Shown in pieces: positions 51,801-60,191 of a stretch of DNA of 64,000 nucleotides. The notes beneath the pieces are model-generated. The model was not told where the DNA came from. It was given only the letters and a program-made list of their open reading frames with translations, and did no database searches. The position numbers and the translations under genes are program-made. Source of the DNA: Defluviibacillus sp043739385 (lineage in GTDB: Bacteria; Pseudomonadota; Gammaproteobacteria; Burkholderiales; Burkholderiaceae_C); the NCBI GenBank assembly GCA_043739385.1, contig JAYUED010000001.1, positions 1 to 64,000 of the forward strand, given 5' to 3'. How positions within the stretch are numbered: position 1 is the first letter of the stretch; every line of letters starts with the position of its first letter.

Positions 51801-52257
51801 CGAAATGCTTACTGAAGCGGGTACCCGATGCTGCTCTAAGCTGTGCTTGGAAATCACCGAAACAGCTGCGGTAACCAATCTTGTAGATGCAGCGCTGTTC
51901 ATTGAGCAAGTTCGTGTGCTGGGCGTGCGTATTGCACTGGACGACTTTGGGGCCGGCGCTTCTTCGTTCGGTTATCTCAAATCGCTGAAAGTGGACTATT
52001 TGAAAATTGATGGTCAGTTCATTCGTGATGTTATCAGTGATTCCTTGGACGATGCGGCTGTTCGCTGCTTTGTTGATGTTGCCCGTGTAGTCGGTGTGAA
52101 GTCTGTGGCTGAGTTTGTTGATCAACCCGCTGTGCTAGAGCGTTTACGGGTTATCGGTGTAGATTTTGTTCAGGGATATCTTCTTCACCGCCCGGCACCT
52201 ATCGATGAGCTTTTGCATAACAGCGTGGATGATCCGCTGGTATTGCAAGCCGCATAA
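48868..52257 (+). CDS. GAF-PAS-GGDEF-EAL cyclic di-GMP signalling protein
   Basis: 1129 residues, no membrane segment. Order: GAF domain (about 1-165), four PAS/PAC modules (about 185-690; for example LYETTPAMLYSIDVQG, ESIGDAVITTDATGNVQWLN), GGDEF domain (GGDEF at 773-777) and EAL domain. The cyclase active site is intact, and an inhibitory RxxD site (RDRD) lies five residues before it. The phosphodiesterase motif reads EVL (904-906) rather than EAL, a tolerated variant; LEITETAAV, LDDFGAGASSFGYL and LKVDYLKIDGQF are kept. It may both make and break cyclic di-GMP in response to a small cytoplasmic signal. Confidence 0.93.
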   Translation: MHSAPLPYDDKLRVAALHALKVLDSEPEPVFDALVRAASLACGMPISLISLIDTDRQWFKANIGMLDVTETPRDVAFCAHAILADELFIVPDAKQDLRFSDNPLVLEQPSIRFYAGVPLCLSDGRRVGTLCVIDQQPRSLSESQCEVLRCLALTAAHALEGRNAIRTTQQISHDLAANESQLRKLYETTPAMLYSIDVQGNLLMVSDFWLHKLGYAREEVIGRPSSDFLSPASKAYANNTVLPEFFLKGRCDNIAYQMLAKSGECIDILLSATLERNNAGQPFRSLAFCEDITLRCKAERELTAEHQRLNHIVDSTHAGTWEWNVQTGEVRFNERLAEIMGYALADLGPISVQTWIDYGHPDDRERSAAAHERHFSGETERYECEFRLRHRLGEWIWVLSCGCVMTRTTDGKPEWVFGIHQDITPRKLREEALRKSETFLDRTGQIAGVGGWEVDLVTNQLVWSDETCRIHGMAPGYQPSLERAIEFYAPEARPVIQAAVELGIVEGKGWDLELPLIRADGVCIWVRAIGTVEFADGKPVRMAGVVQDITAARQMTAKLAEQHDLMRVTLESIGDAVITTDATGNVQWLNPIAERLTGWSSDEAKGRPVTMVFHIVNQETRMPAENPVVTCLVQGKLAGAASHTLLISKYGGEFGIEDSAAPIRNQKGDMLGVVLVFRDVTEQRRLSGEMTYRASHDALTGLVNRAEFETRLRRVLKKACEDDSVHALLYIDLDQFKLVNDSCGHAVGDQLLQQVSKLFLASVRDRDTLARLGGDEFGIILEHCDASQAQRVAQQICDRMDEFRFIHDGRRFRVGASIGLVPVDSRWKTTEAIKQAADTSCYAAKDAGRNRVHAWFDADIAMRERHGEMQWTSRIEQALDEDRFVLFAQRITTIEGKPDGRHAEVLLRMVADDGSLVSAAAFLPAAERFHLASRIDRWVLKRAMAWLKAVPVLERIDNLSVNLSGQSIGDRAFHRWAIEMLTEAGTRCCSKLCLEITETAAVTNLVDAALFIEQVRVLGVRIALDDFGAGASSFGYLKSLKVDYLKIDGQFIRDVISDSLDDAAVRCFVDVARVVGVKSVAEFVDQPAVLERLRVIGVDFVQGYLLHRPAPIDELLHNSVDDPLVLQAA

Positions 52258-52273
52258 ATACAGAGACTTAGCT

Positions 52274-52588
52274 TTAATCTGCCCAGCTCACTAAGCCGTG
52301 CCGCCTACGGGCCTGCTCGCACGCATCGCTGCCAGGCTCTAATTCTCGGCAAGGGTTGGGTCGCCATTCGTAAATACCGCAGCCGATGCGCTCGCCAATC
52401 TTTCCGCTCAGTGCGGCGCAGCGGGGTGAGGCATGGTCAGTACCACGCATCCGGCTAGTGGTACCTGTGACGGTAACTGTCAAGCCTGAAGGCACACTGC
52501 CGCCTTGTTCATCGAGTTCTTGCACGGAAAAATCCACGCGGAAGGCGGCGCAACAGGCACCACAGTGGGTGCAGTCTTGGGATTTCAC
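52274..52588 (-). CDS. YkgJ-family cysteine-cluster protein
   Basis: 104 residues from a GTG start; the nearby ATG is out of frame. CTHCGACCAAFRVDF contains the CxxCxxCC cluster-binding motif at the N-terminus, with more cysteines in SPRCAAL, IGCGIYEWRPNPCREL and DACEQA. The family is predicted to bind Zn or Fe-S; function is not settled. It is convergent with the large signalling gene and 30 bases upstream of the trpS stop. Confidence 0.87.
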   Translation of the reverse strand: MKSQDCTHCGACCAAFRVDFSVQELDEQGGSVPSGLTVTVTGTTSRMRGTDHASPRCAALSGKIGERIGCGIYEWRPNPCRELEPGSDACEQARRRHGLVSWAD

Positions 52589-52617
52589 GTCAATCTCATA
52601 GCCGTGGTTAAGCCGAT

Positions 52618-53877
52618 TTAGTAATTCAATCCGATAGCCGCTCGCACCTCATGCATCGTCGCTCTGGCGGTGATGCGTGCGCGGTCAGTGCCTGCATCAA
52701 TGATGTCGCGCACGATTTTCGGGTTGCTGATGTACGGCTCGGCACGGGCCAGCATGGGTTGCTGCTCTCTCAGGATGGCGTCAATCACCGGCTGCTTGCA
52801 TTCGATGCAACCAATACCAGCGGTAGTACAACCCTGGCGTGCCCACTGCTGGGTAGTGTCGCTGGAGTACACCTTGTGGAACTGCCACACCGGACATTTG
52901 TCCGGATCACCAGGGTCGGTGCGTTTGACGCGGGCCGGGTCGGTGGGCATGGTGCGGACTTTGATTTCGATGCTGGCTTTGTCTTCGCGGATGGCAATGC
53001 CATTGCCATAGCTCTTGCTCATTTTGCGGCCATCCAAGCCGGGCAGCTTGCTCGATTGCGTCAGCAGCACTTGTGGCTCGACCAGGACGGTTCTTCCTTT
53101 GCCACTGAACTGGCCCATCAGCAGGGCGTGGTCATCCGGTGTCAGTACATCAAAGCGGGCCAAGAAACCGGGCAGGCGAGCGCGGGCGGTCTCGTCGCCT
53201 TGCTCCTGAAATTTCTTTTTGAGGGTGTTGAAGTAGCGGGCGTCTTCTTTGGTGAGTTTAGCCAAGGCAGCGGCAGCGCGGGGGGCGTCGTCAGCGCGGC
53301 GGCCATACAGATCGTTGAAGCGGCGGGCGGTTTCGCGGGTTAACTCGACGTGGCTCGCCTGATCTTCACCGACAGGCACGTAATGCGCCTTGTAGATCAG
53401 GATGTCAGCAGCTTGCAACAACGGGTAGCCCAGGAAGCCATAGGTGGCGAGGTCTTTGTCTTTGAGCTGCTGCTGCTGGTCTTTGTAGGTCGGTACGCGC
53501 TCTAACCAGCTTAGCGGGGTTCCCATGGCCAAGAGTGCAAACAGCTCGGCGTGTTCAGGCAAGCGGCTTTGCAGGAACAGTGTGCATTGGTTCGGGTCAA
53601 GCCCGGCAGCGAGCCAGTCGATCACCATCTCATATACGTTTTGCTCAATCACCTCGCGGTGTTCGTAGTGTGTGGTGAGGGCGTGCCAGTCCGCGACAAA
53701 GAAGAAGCATTCCATCTCGCTTTGCAGGCGAACCCAGTTTTTCAAGGCGCCATGGTAGTGCCCAAGGTGCAATGCACCGGTAGGGCGCATACCGGAAAGT
53801 ACCCGCTCTTTAAGGGGAGTCGTGGCGTTTACCGATTCAACGGTGGGTAGGGCGTTTTGCAATTCGGAAGTCATCAT
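52618..53877 (-). CDS. trpS: Tryptophanyl-tRNA synthetase with a putative iron-sulfur motif
   Basis: 419 residues from the ATG at 53877 (or 53874), longer than E. coli TrpS (334). Class I signatures are TGALHLGHYHG and KMSKSYGN. The C-terminal part contains four cysteines in the spacing Cx21Cx6Cx2C (DKCPVWQF..., then GCTTAGIGCIECKQ), close to the [4Fe-4S]-binding arrangement known from the Thermotoga maritima enzyme. The start overlaps the stop of the protease gene. The long frame upstream of 53877 is a shadow of that gene. Confidence 0.95.
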   Translation of the reverse strand: MMTSELQNALPTVESVNATTPLKERVLSGMRPTGALHLGHYHGALKNWVRLQSEMECFFFVADWHALTTHYEHREVIEQNVYEMVIDWLAAGLDPNQCTLFLQSRLPEHAELFALLAMGTPLSWLERVPTYKDQQQQLKDKDLATYGFLGYPLLQAADILIYKAHYVPVGEDQASHVELTRETARRFNDLYGRRADDAPRAAAALAKLTKEDARYFNTLKKKFQEQGDETARARLPGFLARFDVLTPDDHALLMGQFSGKGRTVLVEPQVLLTQSSKLPGLDGRKMSKSYGNGIAIREDKASIEIKVRTMPTDPARVKRTDPGDPDKCPVWQFHKVYSSDTTQQWARQGCTTAGIGCIECKQPVIDAILREQQPMLARAEPYISNPKIVRDIIDAGTDRARITARATMHEVRAAIGLNY

Positions 53878-54545
53878 TTCACCAACATGGCAAGGGGTGA
53901 TAAAAGCGTGTCTAGCAGGCCAAAAGTCAGTGCCATCACGGGTTGCATCCACAGGCTGCTTAGCACACCGGCAATGACCAAGCCCATCACGATAAAGAAA
54001 CCCCAAGGCTCCAAACGGGATACCAGCATGGCGGCACGGTAAGGTAGCAGGCCGACCAAGATACGTCCGCCATCGAGCGGGGGCAATGGGAACAGATTGA
54101 ACGCGAACATCACCACGTTGACCAGCATTCCGGCCTTGCACATTTCAACCCAAAAACGCTCAGTAATGCCTGATCCAGCGATCAGGTAGAACAACACGCC
54201 CCAGAGGATGGCTTGGACGAAATTGGCTGCTGGTCCGGCCAGCGCTACCCACACCATGTCCCGTTTGGGGTTGCGCAGATTACCAAACTGCACTGGTACG
54301 GGCTTGGCGTAGCCGAATAAAAACGCCCCTGAGGTGGCGAAGTACAGCAACAAGGGCATCGCGATGGTGCCCATGGGGTCGATGTGCTTGAGCGGGTTGA
54401 GCGTAATGCGGCCTAGCGCGTAGGCCGTGTTGTCACCAAAGAACCGGGCCGCGTAGCCGTGGGCGGCTTCGTGGATGGTGATGGCAAACAATACGGGCAA
54501 GGCGTAGAGGGCGACGGTTTGAATTAGGTTTGAAATATCCACCAT
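53874..54545 (-). CDS. Site-2 protease family (M50) membrane metalloprotease
   Basis: 223 residues, about six membrane helices. The zinc motif HEAAH is in VLFAITIHEAAHGYAA, and the second metal site is NLFPLPPLDGGRI. No PDZ or CBS domains are present, so it belongs to the short, minimal branch. It is co-directional with trpS and overlaps it by 4 bases (stop within ATGATG). Substrate unknown. Confidence 0.92.
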   Translation of the reverse strand: MVDISNLIQTVALYALPVLFAITIHEAAHGYAARFFGDNTAYALGRITLNPLKHIDPMGTIAMPLLLYFATSGAFLFGYAKPVPVQFGNLRNPKRDMVWVALAGPAANFVQAILWGVLFYLIAGSGITERFWVEMCKAGMLVNVVMFAFNLFPLPPLDGGRILVGLLPYRAAMLVSRLEPWGFFIVMGLVIAGVLSSLWMQPVMALTFGLLDTLLSPLAMLVK

Positions 54546-54652
54546 AGGATTGTCTCACCCTGCCTGCACCCGCCGTAAGCGGGTTAAAAAGCTGACTATG
54601 GAACCTATTTTTGGAACCTAATTTGTTGCCTTCGCCGCTAATCGCTAAGGCC

Positions 54653-55288
54653 TTACAAACCCAATGCAGCCAAGCTGCCGCGCCCTTCGCGCACGACTAT
54701 AGGGTCTCCGCCGCTGCCCATTGCGGTAAGGTCAATCACCGTAGTGGACTCAAAGGGGCAGGCCCCTGCGTCAATCACTGCCGCGAGCTGGTGTTCAAAG
54801 CGTGAGCGGATCTCGTCTGCGTCGTTTAACGCGTCGGTTTCACCAGGGGGGATTAGAGTGGTGGCTAGCAATGGACCGTCGTGCAGCGCTAGCAGTTCTT
54901 GCAGCACACGATGGTCCGGCACACGCAGGCCAATGGTTTTGCGCTGCGGATGACTGACACGGCGGGGTACTTCTTTGGTGGCTTCCAAAATGAAGGTGTA
55001 GGCACCAGGTGTAGCTAATTTGAGGAGGCGAAATTGTCGGTTGTCCACCACAGCGTAGCTGGCAAGTTCGCTCAAATCGCGGCACAGCAGCGTCAGGTGG
55101 TGTTTGTCGTCGACGCCCCGGATGCGGCGCAGGGTGTCCGCTGCCGCTTTGTCATCAAGGTGGCAGGCCAAGGCGTAGCTGGAGTCGGTGGGTACGGCCA
55201 CGATGCCCCCTTTGCCCAGTAGCTGTACTGCTTGTTTAAGTAAGCGAGCCTGGGGATTTTCAGGGTGAACGTGCAGGTGCTGGGCCAT
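54653..55288 (-). CDS. YciO/Sua5-type (threonylcarbamoyl-AMP synthase family) protein
   Basis: 211 residues. The family core GGIVAVPTDSSYALACHLDDKAAADTLRRIRG, LLCRDLSEL and RKTIGLRVPDHRVLQELL are present. It lacks the extra C-terminal Sua5 domain, so it is a YciO/TsaC-size protein. The gene for a PHP phosphoesterase lies nearby on the same strand, as with yciO and its yciV neighbour in E. coli. Which of the TsaC-like or YciO-like roles it has is open. Confidence 0.9.
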   Translation of the reverse strand: MAQHLHVHPENPQARLLKQAVQLLGKGGIVAVPTDSSYALACHLDDKAAADTLRRIRGVDDKHHLTLLCRDLSELASYAVVDNRQFRLLKLATPGAYTFILEATKEVPRRVSHPQRKTIGLRVPDHRVLQELLALHDGPLLATTLIPPGETDALNDADEIRSRFEHQLAAVIDAGACPFESTTVIDLTAMGSGGDPIVVREGRGSLAALGL

Positions 55289-55410
55289 GGGGTGTTACGT
55301 TTTTAAGGAGGAGGCGTGAACGCGAATTCTGGGTTTTTTCTGGCAGCTTAAGTTCAATAGGCCAAGACGCAAGCTTTGAAGTTTAGGGTGGGCGGCGTGA
55401 CTCACGGGCG

Positions 55411-56301
55411 CTAAGCCATGCTCCGCTGCCCCCCACACACAGCGATGATGACCATGCCCACGATGCCCAATTGGTCAGGCACATGGTTCAGCACCAGCCA
55501 GCCGAGCAGCATGGCCGAGCCGATTTGGCCGTACAAGTAGGGTGTGAGCGTGGCAGCCGGCGCGCGGGTGTAGGCAATAGTCAGGCAGTAATGGCCGATA
55601 GCACCGGCACAGCCCATCAGCAACATTTGTAACCACAAAGTGTTGTCGGTGATGCTGATCCAAACAAAGGGCAGGGCGAGGGTGGCCAAGCCAGTGCCTA
55701 CCCAGCCAGTATAAAAGTGCGTGGTGGACGGATTTTCAGTGCGTGCCAGCGAACTGGTTAGCAGCTGAAACCACGCGTTGGATGCCACCACCGCCAGGGG
55801 CAACAGCCAGCTCCAATGGAAATTTGCACCGCCGGGGCGGATGATGAGCAGAGCACCGACAAAACCACCCAACACAAACATCCAGCGCAGTGGTAACACT
55901 ACTTCGTTCAGCCAGCGCGAGGCCACCAGCGTGATAACCAGTGGCGTCACCATCACAATCGCGGTGAACTCGCCCACGGGGATAAATCGAAGGCTGGCGA
56001 AGGCGAACAAGCTGCTGGTCAGCAGCAGCGCACCACGCAAGGCCTGAAGCTTAAAATTTTGCGTCCGCCACAAAGCCCGCCCTTGTGCCGGAAACAGCAG
56101 CAAGGTGCTGAGCACCGCTTGAATCACGTAACGTACCCATACAGCCATCAGGAGGGGTACCGCAGACACTACTGTCTTGGTGGTGGTGTCGAGCACACTA
56201 AAGCAACAAACCGCGAACAGCACGAGCCCAATGGCTGACAGAGGACGATCAGTGCGGCGGTCTATGGGACTGGGGTTCGGTTGAGTTTGAGGCCCTGTCA
56301 C
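55411..56301 (-). CDS. EamA/DMT-family transporter
   Basis: 296 residues from a GTG at 56301, whose bases overlap the stop of the upstream gene (GTGA); an ATG at 56328 would add nine residues and overlap more. Ten membrane helices in two EamA repeats are visible (LSAIGLVLFAVCCFSVLDT... and the second half from WLLPLAVVASNAWFQLL). Such proteins export or import small metabolites. Substrate unknown. Confidence 0.85.
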   Translation of the reverse strand: MTGPQTQPNPSPIDRRTDRPLSAIGLVLFAVCCFSVLDTTTKTVVSAVPLLMAVWVRYVIQAVLSTLLLFPAQGRALWRTQNFKLQALRGALLLTSSLFAFASLRFIPVGEFTAIVMVTPLVITLVASRWLNEVVLPLRWMFVLGGFVGALLIIRPGGANFHWSWLLPLAVVASNAWFQLLTSSLARTENPSTTHFYTGWVGTGLATLALPFVWISITDNTLWLQMLLMGCAGAIGHYCLTIAYTRAPAATLTPYLYGQIGSAMLLGWLVLNHVPDQLGIVGMVIIAVCGGQRSMA

Positions 56302-57152
56302 TGAACGCGACTCTCCAGCACTTCCCATACCGGTGTCAGTTGGCCGGGTAAGAAGGGCAATTGGCCCAAGTCAATGCGGGATTCGGTGGGGCTGTGAAAA
56401 TCACTGCCGCGAGAGGCGCACAGGCCAAGTTCTTTGGCTAAATCTGCATACTCGATGTATTCCGCTGGCGTGTGGCTTCCTGTCACGACTTCCACGCCTT
56501 GACCGCCGTGCGTCTTGAATTCGGTGAACAGTGCGTACTCTGCTGTGCTGTTGAATTTATAGCGTCCGGGGTGCGCTACAACTGCAATACCGCCTGCTTC
56601 GGTAATCCAATGCACAGCGTCGCCTAGGCCTGCCCAGCGGTGCTCAACGTAACCTGGCTTGCCTTCCGTCAGGTACTTTCGGAACACTTCAGGTGTGTCT
56701 CTACAGACTTCGGTTTCAACTAAAAACCGAGCGAAATGGGTGCGTGAAATCAGTTCAGGGTTGCCCACGTATTTCAGAGCACCTTCGTAAGCGCCAGGGA
56801 TTCCGACTTTGGCAAGTTGGTCGGCCATCTCTTGCGCCCTCATGTCGCGCCCACCGCGAGTTTTATGCAAACCTTGGGCCAGTTGCGCGTTGTCCACGTC
56901 GAACCCCAGACCGACGATGTGGACAGTTTGACCAGCGAAAGTCACCGATATTTCAACACCTGTGAGGTAACGCATTCCCAGCGCTTGGGCCGCAGCCAAG
57001 GCGCGGTGCTGACCACCGATCTCGTCATGGTCAGTTAAAGCCCAGAGTTCTACACCGTTGGCGTGCGCCCTGGCGGCCAGTTCTTCGGGTGTTAGGGTGC
57101 CGTCAGAGACGACAGAGTGAGAGTGGAGATCGGCGTTGAGGATGTTTGGCAC
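56298..57152 (-). CDS. PHP-domain phosphoesterase (RNase AM / YciV type)
   Basis: 284 residues from a GTG start. The metal-binding motif DLHSHSVVSDGTLTPEEL and the later LTDHDEIGG, TGVEIS, VAHPGRYK and GSDFHSPTESR are those of the 3',5'-nucleotide phosphoesterase / 5'-to-3' exonuclease RNase AM (E. coli YciV). It is likely translationally coupled to the transporter gene, and the yciO-like gene follows on the same strand. Confidence 0.9.
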   Translation of the reverse strand: MPNILNADLHSHSVVSDGTLTPEELAARAHANGVELWALTDHDEIGGQHRALAAAQALGMRYLTGVEISVTFAGQTVHIVGLGFDVDNAQLAQGLHKTRGGRDMRAQEMADQLAKVGIPGAYEGALKYVGNPELISRTHFARFLVETEVCRDTPEVFRKYLTEGKPGYVEHRWAGLGDAVHWITEAGGIAVVAHPGRYKFNSTAEYALFTEFKTHGGQGVEVVTGSHTPAEYIEYADLAKELGLCASRGSDFHSPTESRIDLGQLPFLPGQLTPVWEVLESRVQ

Positions 57153-57270
57153 AACTGGATTTTAGTACGCCTACCCTGCCTGCGCATATATCGGGGAGGG
57201 CCGTTGCAAGGTATTGGCTCCGTATTGGTCTCATATGGATTCCATATTGCACCTTGCTGGCCTGCTTTTC

Positions 57271-58023
57271 CTAGTTTTTGACGTGCGAGAGATGGTATTT
57301 GGCGATGCCCTCATACTTGCCAAGTTCGGTACTGAGTGCAATCAGCGTTTCGCCCTGACGCAAGCCTTTGGCGATAGCCACAAAGCGCCATTCCACCGAG
57401 CCGTCTAGCCCTAGGATTTCTAACGATCCCATGGCAATGTCATAGCCCCGCTTGTTGGCCGCATTGCGCAGCGTGTTTTCGTTAGGCTCGAATCCTTTGG
57501 CAAAGGTCAGTACGACCGCAATCGCGGGTTTAGACGGCAGCTTGTCCTCAATGCGTGAGATCCACATCATGCAAGTGAGGGACAGCAGCGTCACCAGCAC
57601 GGCACCGATGTACATGCCTAGGCCCATCATCACGCCGATAGCGGAAGCGGTCCATATCGATACTGAGGTGGTCAGACCGCTTATGTTCAGGCCGTCTTTC
57701 ATGATGACTCCCGCACACAAAAAACCCACGCCAGTAATCACGCCTTGAATCACGCGTGTAGGGTCAGGTGTCGCGAGTAAGGCGCCGGGCACATGGGCCA
57801 GCCAAAACTCGGGGTGGCTCGAGACCACCGTTAACGCTGCAGATGACATACACACCAGGCCATAAGTGCGCATGCCTGCTGCTCGGCCATGGTACGAGCG
57901 CTCATAGCCCACCACAAAGCCAAGGAACATGGCTCCCATTAAGCAAGTCAATACCGTTGCATTGGCTTGCCAGTTCACGCCAGACCAAAGCGCATTCAGC
58001 GAAAAAGGGAGGAAAGTTTCCAT
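57271..58023 (-). CDS. MgtC/SapB-family membrane protein
   Basis: 250 residues. The N-terminal membrane part (LTCLMGAMFLGFVVGYERSYHGRAAGMRTYGLVCM, VITGVGFLCAGVIMKDGLNISGLTTSVSIWTASAIGVMMG) is the MgtC signature, and a small soluble ACT-like C-terminal domain follows. MgtC proteins help in low magnesium and modulate the F-ATPase in some species. Neighbours give no further clue. The 118-base spacer on its left shows nothing recognisable. Confidence 0.92.
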   Translation of the reverse strand: METFLPFSLNALWSGVNWQANATVLTCLMGAMFLGFVVGYERSYHGRAAGMRTYGLVCMSSAALTVVSSHPEFWLAHVPGALLATPDPTRVIQGVITGVGFLCAGVIMKDGLNISGLTTSVSIWTASAIGVMMGLGMYIGAVLVTLLSLTCMMWISRIEDKLPSKPAIAVVLTFAKGFEPNENTLRNAANKRGYDIAMGSLEILGLDGSVEWRFVAIAKGLRQGETLIALSTELGKYEGIAKYHLSHVKN

Positions 58024-58063
58024 GATGTTATTTTGAGGAGAGGCGAGTTGAACGGTGTGGGGA

Positions 58064-59047
58064 TTAGTCCACTTTGGCCCCGGACGCCTTCACCACTTTC
58101 TCGTACTGGATCAACTGGCTTTTCATGAAGTGGCCAAATGTGTCAGGTGTGGTTGGTACGGGTTCTGCCATCAGTGCTGCAAAGCGGGTACGGATTTCCG
58201 ACGTGTTCAGCGCGGCCACGAAGGCAGCATTGAGGCGTCGCACCACTTCTGCTGGCGTACCTGCTGGAGCGACCAAGCCCCACCAAGTGTCTACTTCAAA
58301 GCCTTTGAGCGTCTGGGCCATCGTGGGTACATCGGGCAGGGCGCTACTGCGCTGGGCTGATGTGACCGCCAGCGCCAAGAGCTTGCCAGAACGTATGTTG
58401 GGCGCGGCGGTGGCGAGGTTGTCCACATTGAAGTCCACTTGACCCGACAGCAGCGCCAATTGCGCCGGGTTGCCACCGTTGTAGGGGATGTGGACCACGA
58501 ACACGCCAGCCTGCGCCTTGAACATTTCTCCCGCCAAATGCCCTGCACTGCCGTTGCCGCCGCTACCGTAGTTCAGCCGCCCCGGGTTGGCGCGGGCGTA
58601 TGCGATCAGGTCTTGCAGGGTGCGGATGTTGAGACGCTTTGCCGTGTCTGCGTTCATCACCAGCACGTTGGGTACACGCAGTATTTGGGTGATGGGTGCG
58701 AAATCGGTGGCTGCGTTGTACGGCATCTTGCTGTACAGCCAAGGATTCACAGCGTGAGTTGCGGTGGCGGCAATGCCAATGGTTAAGCCATCGGGTGCCG
58801 CCTTGGCGATGGCATCTGCGCCAATGTTGCCCCCCGCCCCGGCTCGGTTGTCGATGATTACCGGGCCCAAGCTGTCTTTGACGCGCTCAGCCAGTAAACG
58901 GGCAGTCACGTCAATCGGCCCACCGGGTGCGTAGGGAACAATTAGTCGGATGGGCCGGGGCTGCGCGAAGGCGGGCTGAGCCTTCGAGAGCGTCGCAAAA
59001 AGAGTGCAAAGAGGAAGGGCGAGTTGGATAAGGGGTCTGCGTTGCAT
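58064..59047 (-). CDS. Bug-family tripartite tricarboxylate transporter substrate-binding protein
   Basis: 327 residues, with a signal peptide (IQLALPLCTLFATLSKAQPAFAQP). The family motifs IRLIVPYAPGGPIDVTARLLAE and IDNRAGAGGNIGADAIAKAAPDG are clear. These periplasmic binders are very numerous in Burkholderiales and usually carry carboxylates. No membrane partners TctA and TctB are adjacent, so it is an orphan binder. Confidence 0.93.
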   Translation of the reverse strand: MQRRPLIQLALPLCTLFATLSKAQPAFAQPRPIRLIVPYAPGGPIDVTARLLAERVKDSLGPVIIDNRAGAGGNIGADAIAKAAPDGLTIGIAATATHAVNPWLYSKMPYNAATDFAPITQILRVPNVLVMNADTAKRLNIRTLQDLIAYARANPGRLNYGSGGNGSAGHLAGEMFKAQAGVFVVHIPYNGGNPAQLALLSGQVDFNVDNLATAAPNIRSGKLLALAVTSAQRSSALPDVPTMAQTLKGFEVDTWWGLVAPAGTPAEVVRRLNAAFVAALNTSEIRTRFAALMAEPVPTTPDTFGHFMKSQLIQYEKVVKASGAKVD

Positions 59048-59086
59048 TCGCCTATTATTCGCCTATTGTGCGACAGCCTTTAGCCG

Positions 59087-60127
59087 TCACGCTTTGGCTT
59101 TGTCTGCCTCGGTGGTGAACGAGTCGGCATAGAACTCGTCCATTGGCAGTTTGCCTTGCGTGGTGTAGTCGTCGCGGGCCGAGTCGATCACGATAGGTGC
59201 CCCGCAAGCGTAGACCTGATGGCCCGTCAGGTCAGGGAAGTCTTCCAATACCGCCTTGTGAACAAATCCGGTGCGGCCAGTCCATTGGTCTTCAGGCAGT
59301 GCGTTGGAGACTACGGGTACATAGCGCAGGTTGGGCATTTCTGCCAGTTTTTGCGCTACCCAGTCGTTTAAATACAAGTCTTCAGGCCGGCGTCCACCCC
59401 AGTAGAGCGTAGTGGGACGTGTGATGTCTTTGTGCTGCATGTGCTCGATAACGGCCTTGATGGGCGCAAAACCGGTGCCGGAGGCCAGCAGCACGATGGG
59501 TTTGTCAGAGTCTTCGCGCAGGAAGAAACTGCCAAATGGGCCTTCAATACGCAAAATTTCTTTTTCTTTCATCGCGCCGAATACATGGTCGGTGAACTTG
59601 CCGCCCGGCATGTGGCGGATATGCAGCTCCAGGCTGGCTGGTGCGGTAGCCAGTGTGTGCGGCGCGTTGGCCATGGAGTAGCTGCGGCGTGCGCCGTCGC
59701 GCAAAATAAATTCAATGTACTGCCCGGCGTGATACTGAAAGCCATCGTTGGCAGGCAGTTGAAGGCGCAGCAGGACCACATCATGTGATTTGCGTTCCAG
59801 CGTGGTCAAGCGCGAGGGCATTTTTTTGATGGGGAAGGCATTAGCCTCCGTAACTTGGCGGGATTCCAGCACCACATCGCTTTGCGCTACGGCGCAGCAG
59901 GTCAGCACGTAGCCATTGGCCTCTTCTTCAGCGGACAAGGCTTTGGTCTGGTGCGCGCCATGCACAACTGTGCCTTCGATTTTTTTGCATTTGCACGAGC
60001 CACAGGCGCCGTCTTTGCAGCCATAGGGCAGGCCGATGCCTTGGCGAATGCCTGCGGCGAGGATCGCTTCGCCCGTGTCGGTTTGGAAACTGCGTCCGCT
60101 GGGATTGACGGTGATCTGGAAGCTCAT
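59087..60127 (-). CDS. 2Fe-2S ferredoxin/FAD/NAD(P)H oxidoreductase (CDP-6-deoxy-delta-3,4-glucoseen reductase-like)
   Basis: 346 residues. The N-terminal plant-type ferredoxin has GIGLPYGCKDGACGSCKCKK and a later LTCCAVAQSDV. The FAD part shows AGQYIEFILRDGARRSYSMANAP and the NAD part LLASGTGFAPIKAVIEH. Domain order 2Fe-2S, FAD, NAD is that of reductases of the AscD and phenol/benzoate hydroxylase type. No oxygenase partner is next to it, so its electron acceptor is unknown. Confidence 0.88.
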   Translation of the reverse strand: MSFQITVNPSGRSFQTDTGEAILAAGIRQGIGLPYGCKDGACGSCKCKKIEGTVVHGAHQTKALSAEEEANGYVLTCCAVAQSDVVLESRQVTEANAFPIKKMPSRLTTLERKSHDVVLLRLQLPANDGFQYHAGQYIEFILRDGARRSYSMANAPHTLATAPASLELHIRHMPGGKFTDHVFGAMKEKEILRIEGPFGSFFLREDSDKPIVLLASGTGFAPIKAVIEHMQHKDITRPTTLYWGGRRPEDLYLNDWVAQKLAEMPNLRYVPVVSNALPEDQWTGRTGFVHKAVLEDFPDLTGHQVYACGAPIVIDSARDDYTTQGKLPMDEFYADSFTTEADKAKA

Positions 60128-60191
60128 GTTTTAGGTATCCTTAAGCCGATTTTTTAGAAAGTTCGTAATTTTGCCTTCAAACCAGAATCTC

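Noticed and set aside
53878..54141. Upstream extension of trpS
   Set aside because: It is the out-of-frame shadow of the M50 protease gene; TrpS similarity begins after the ATG at 53877.
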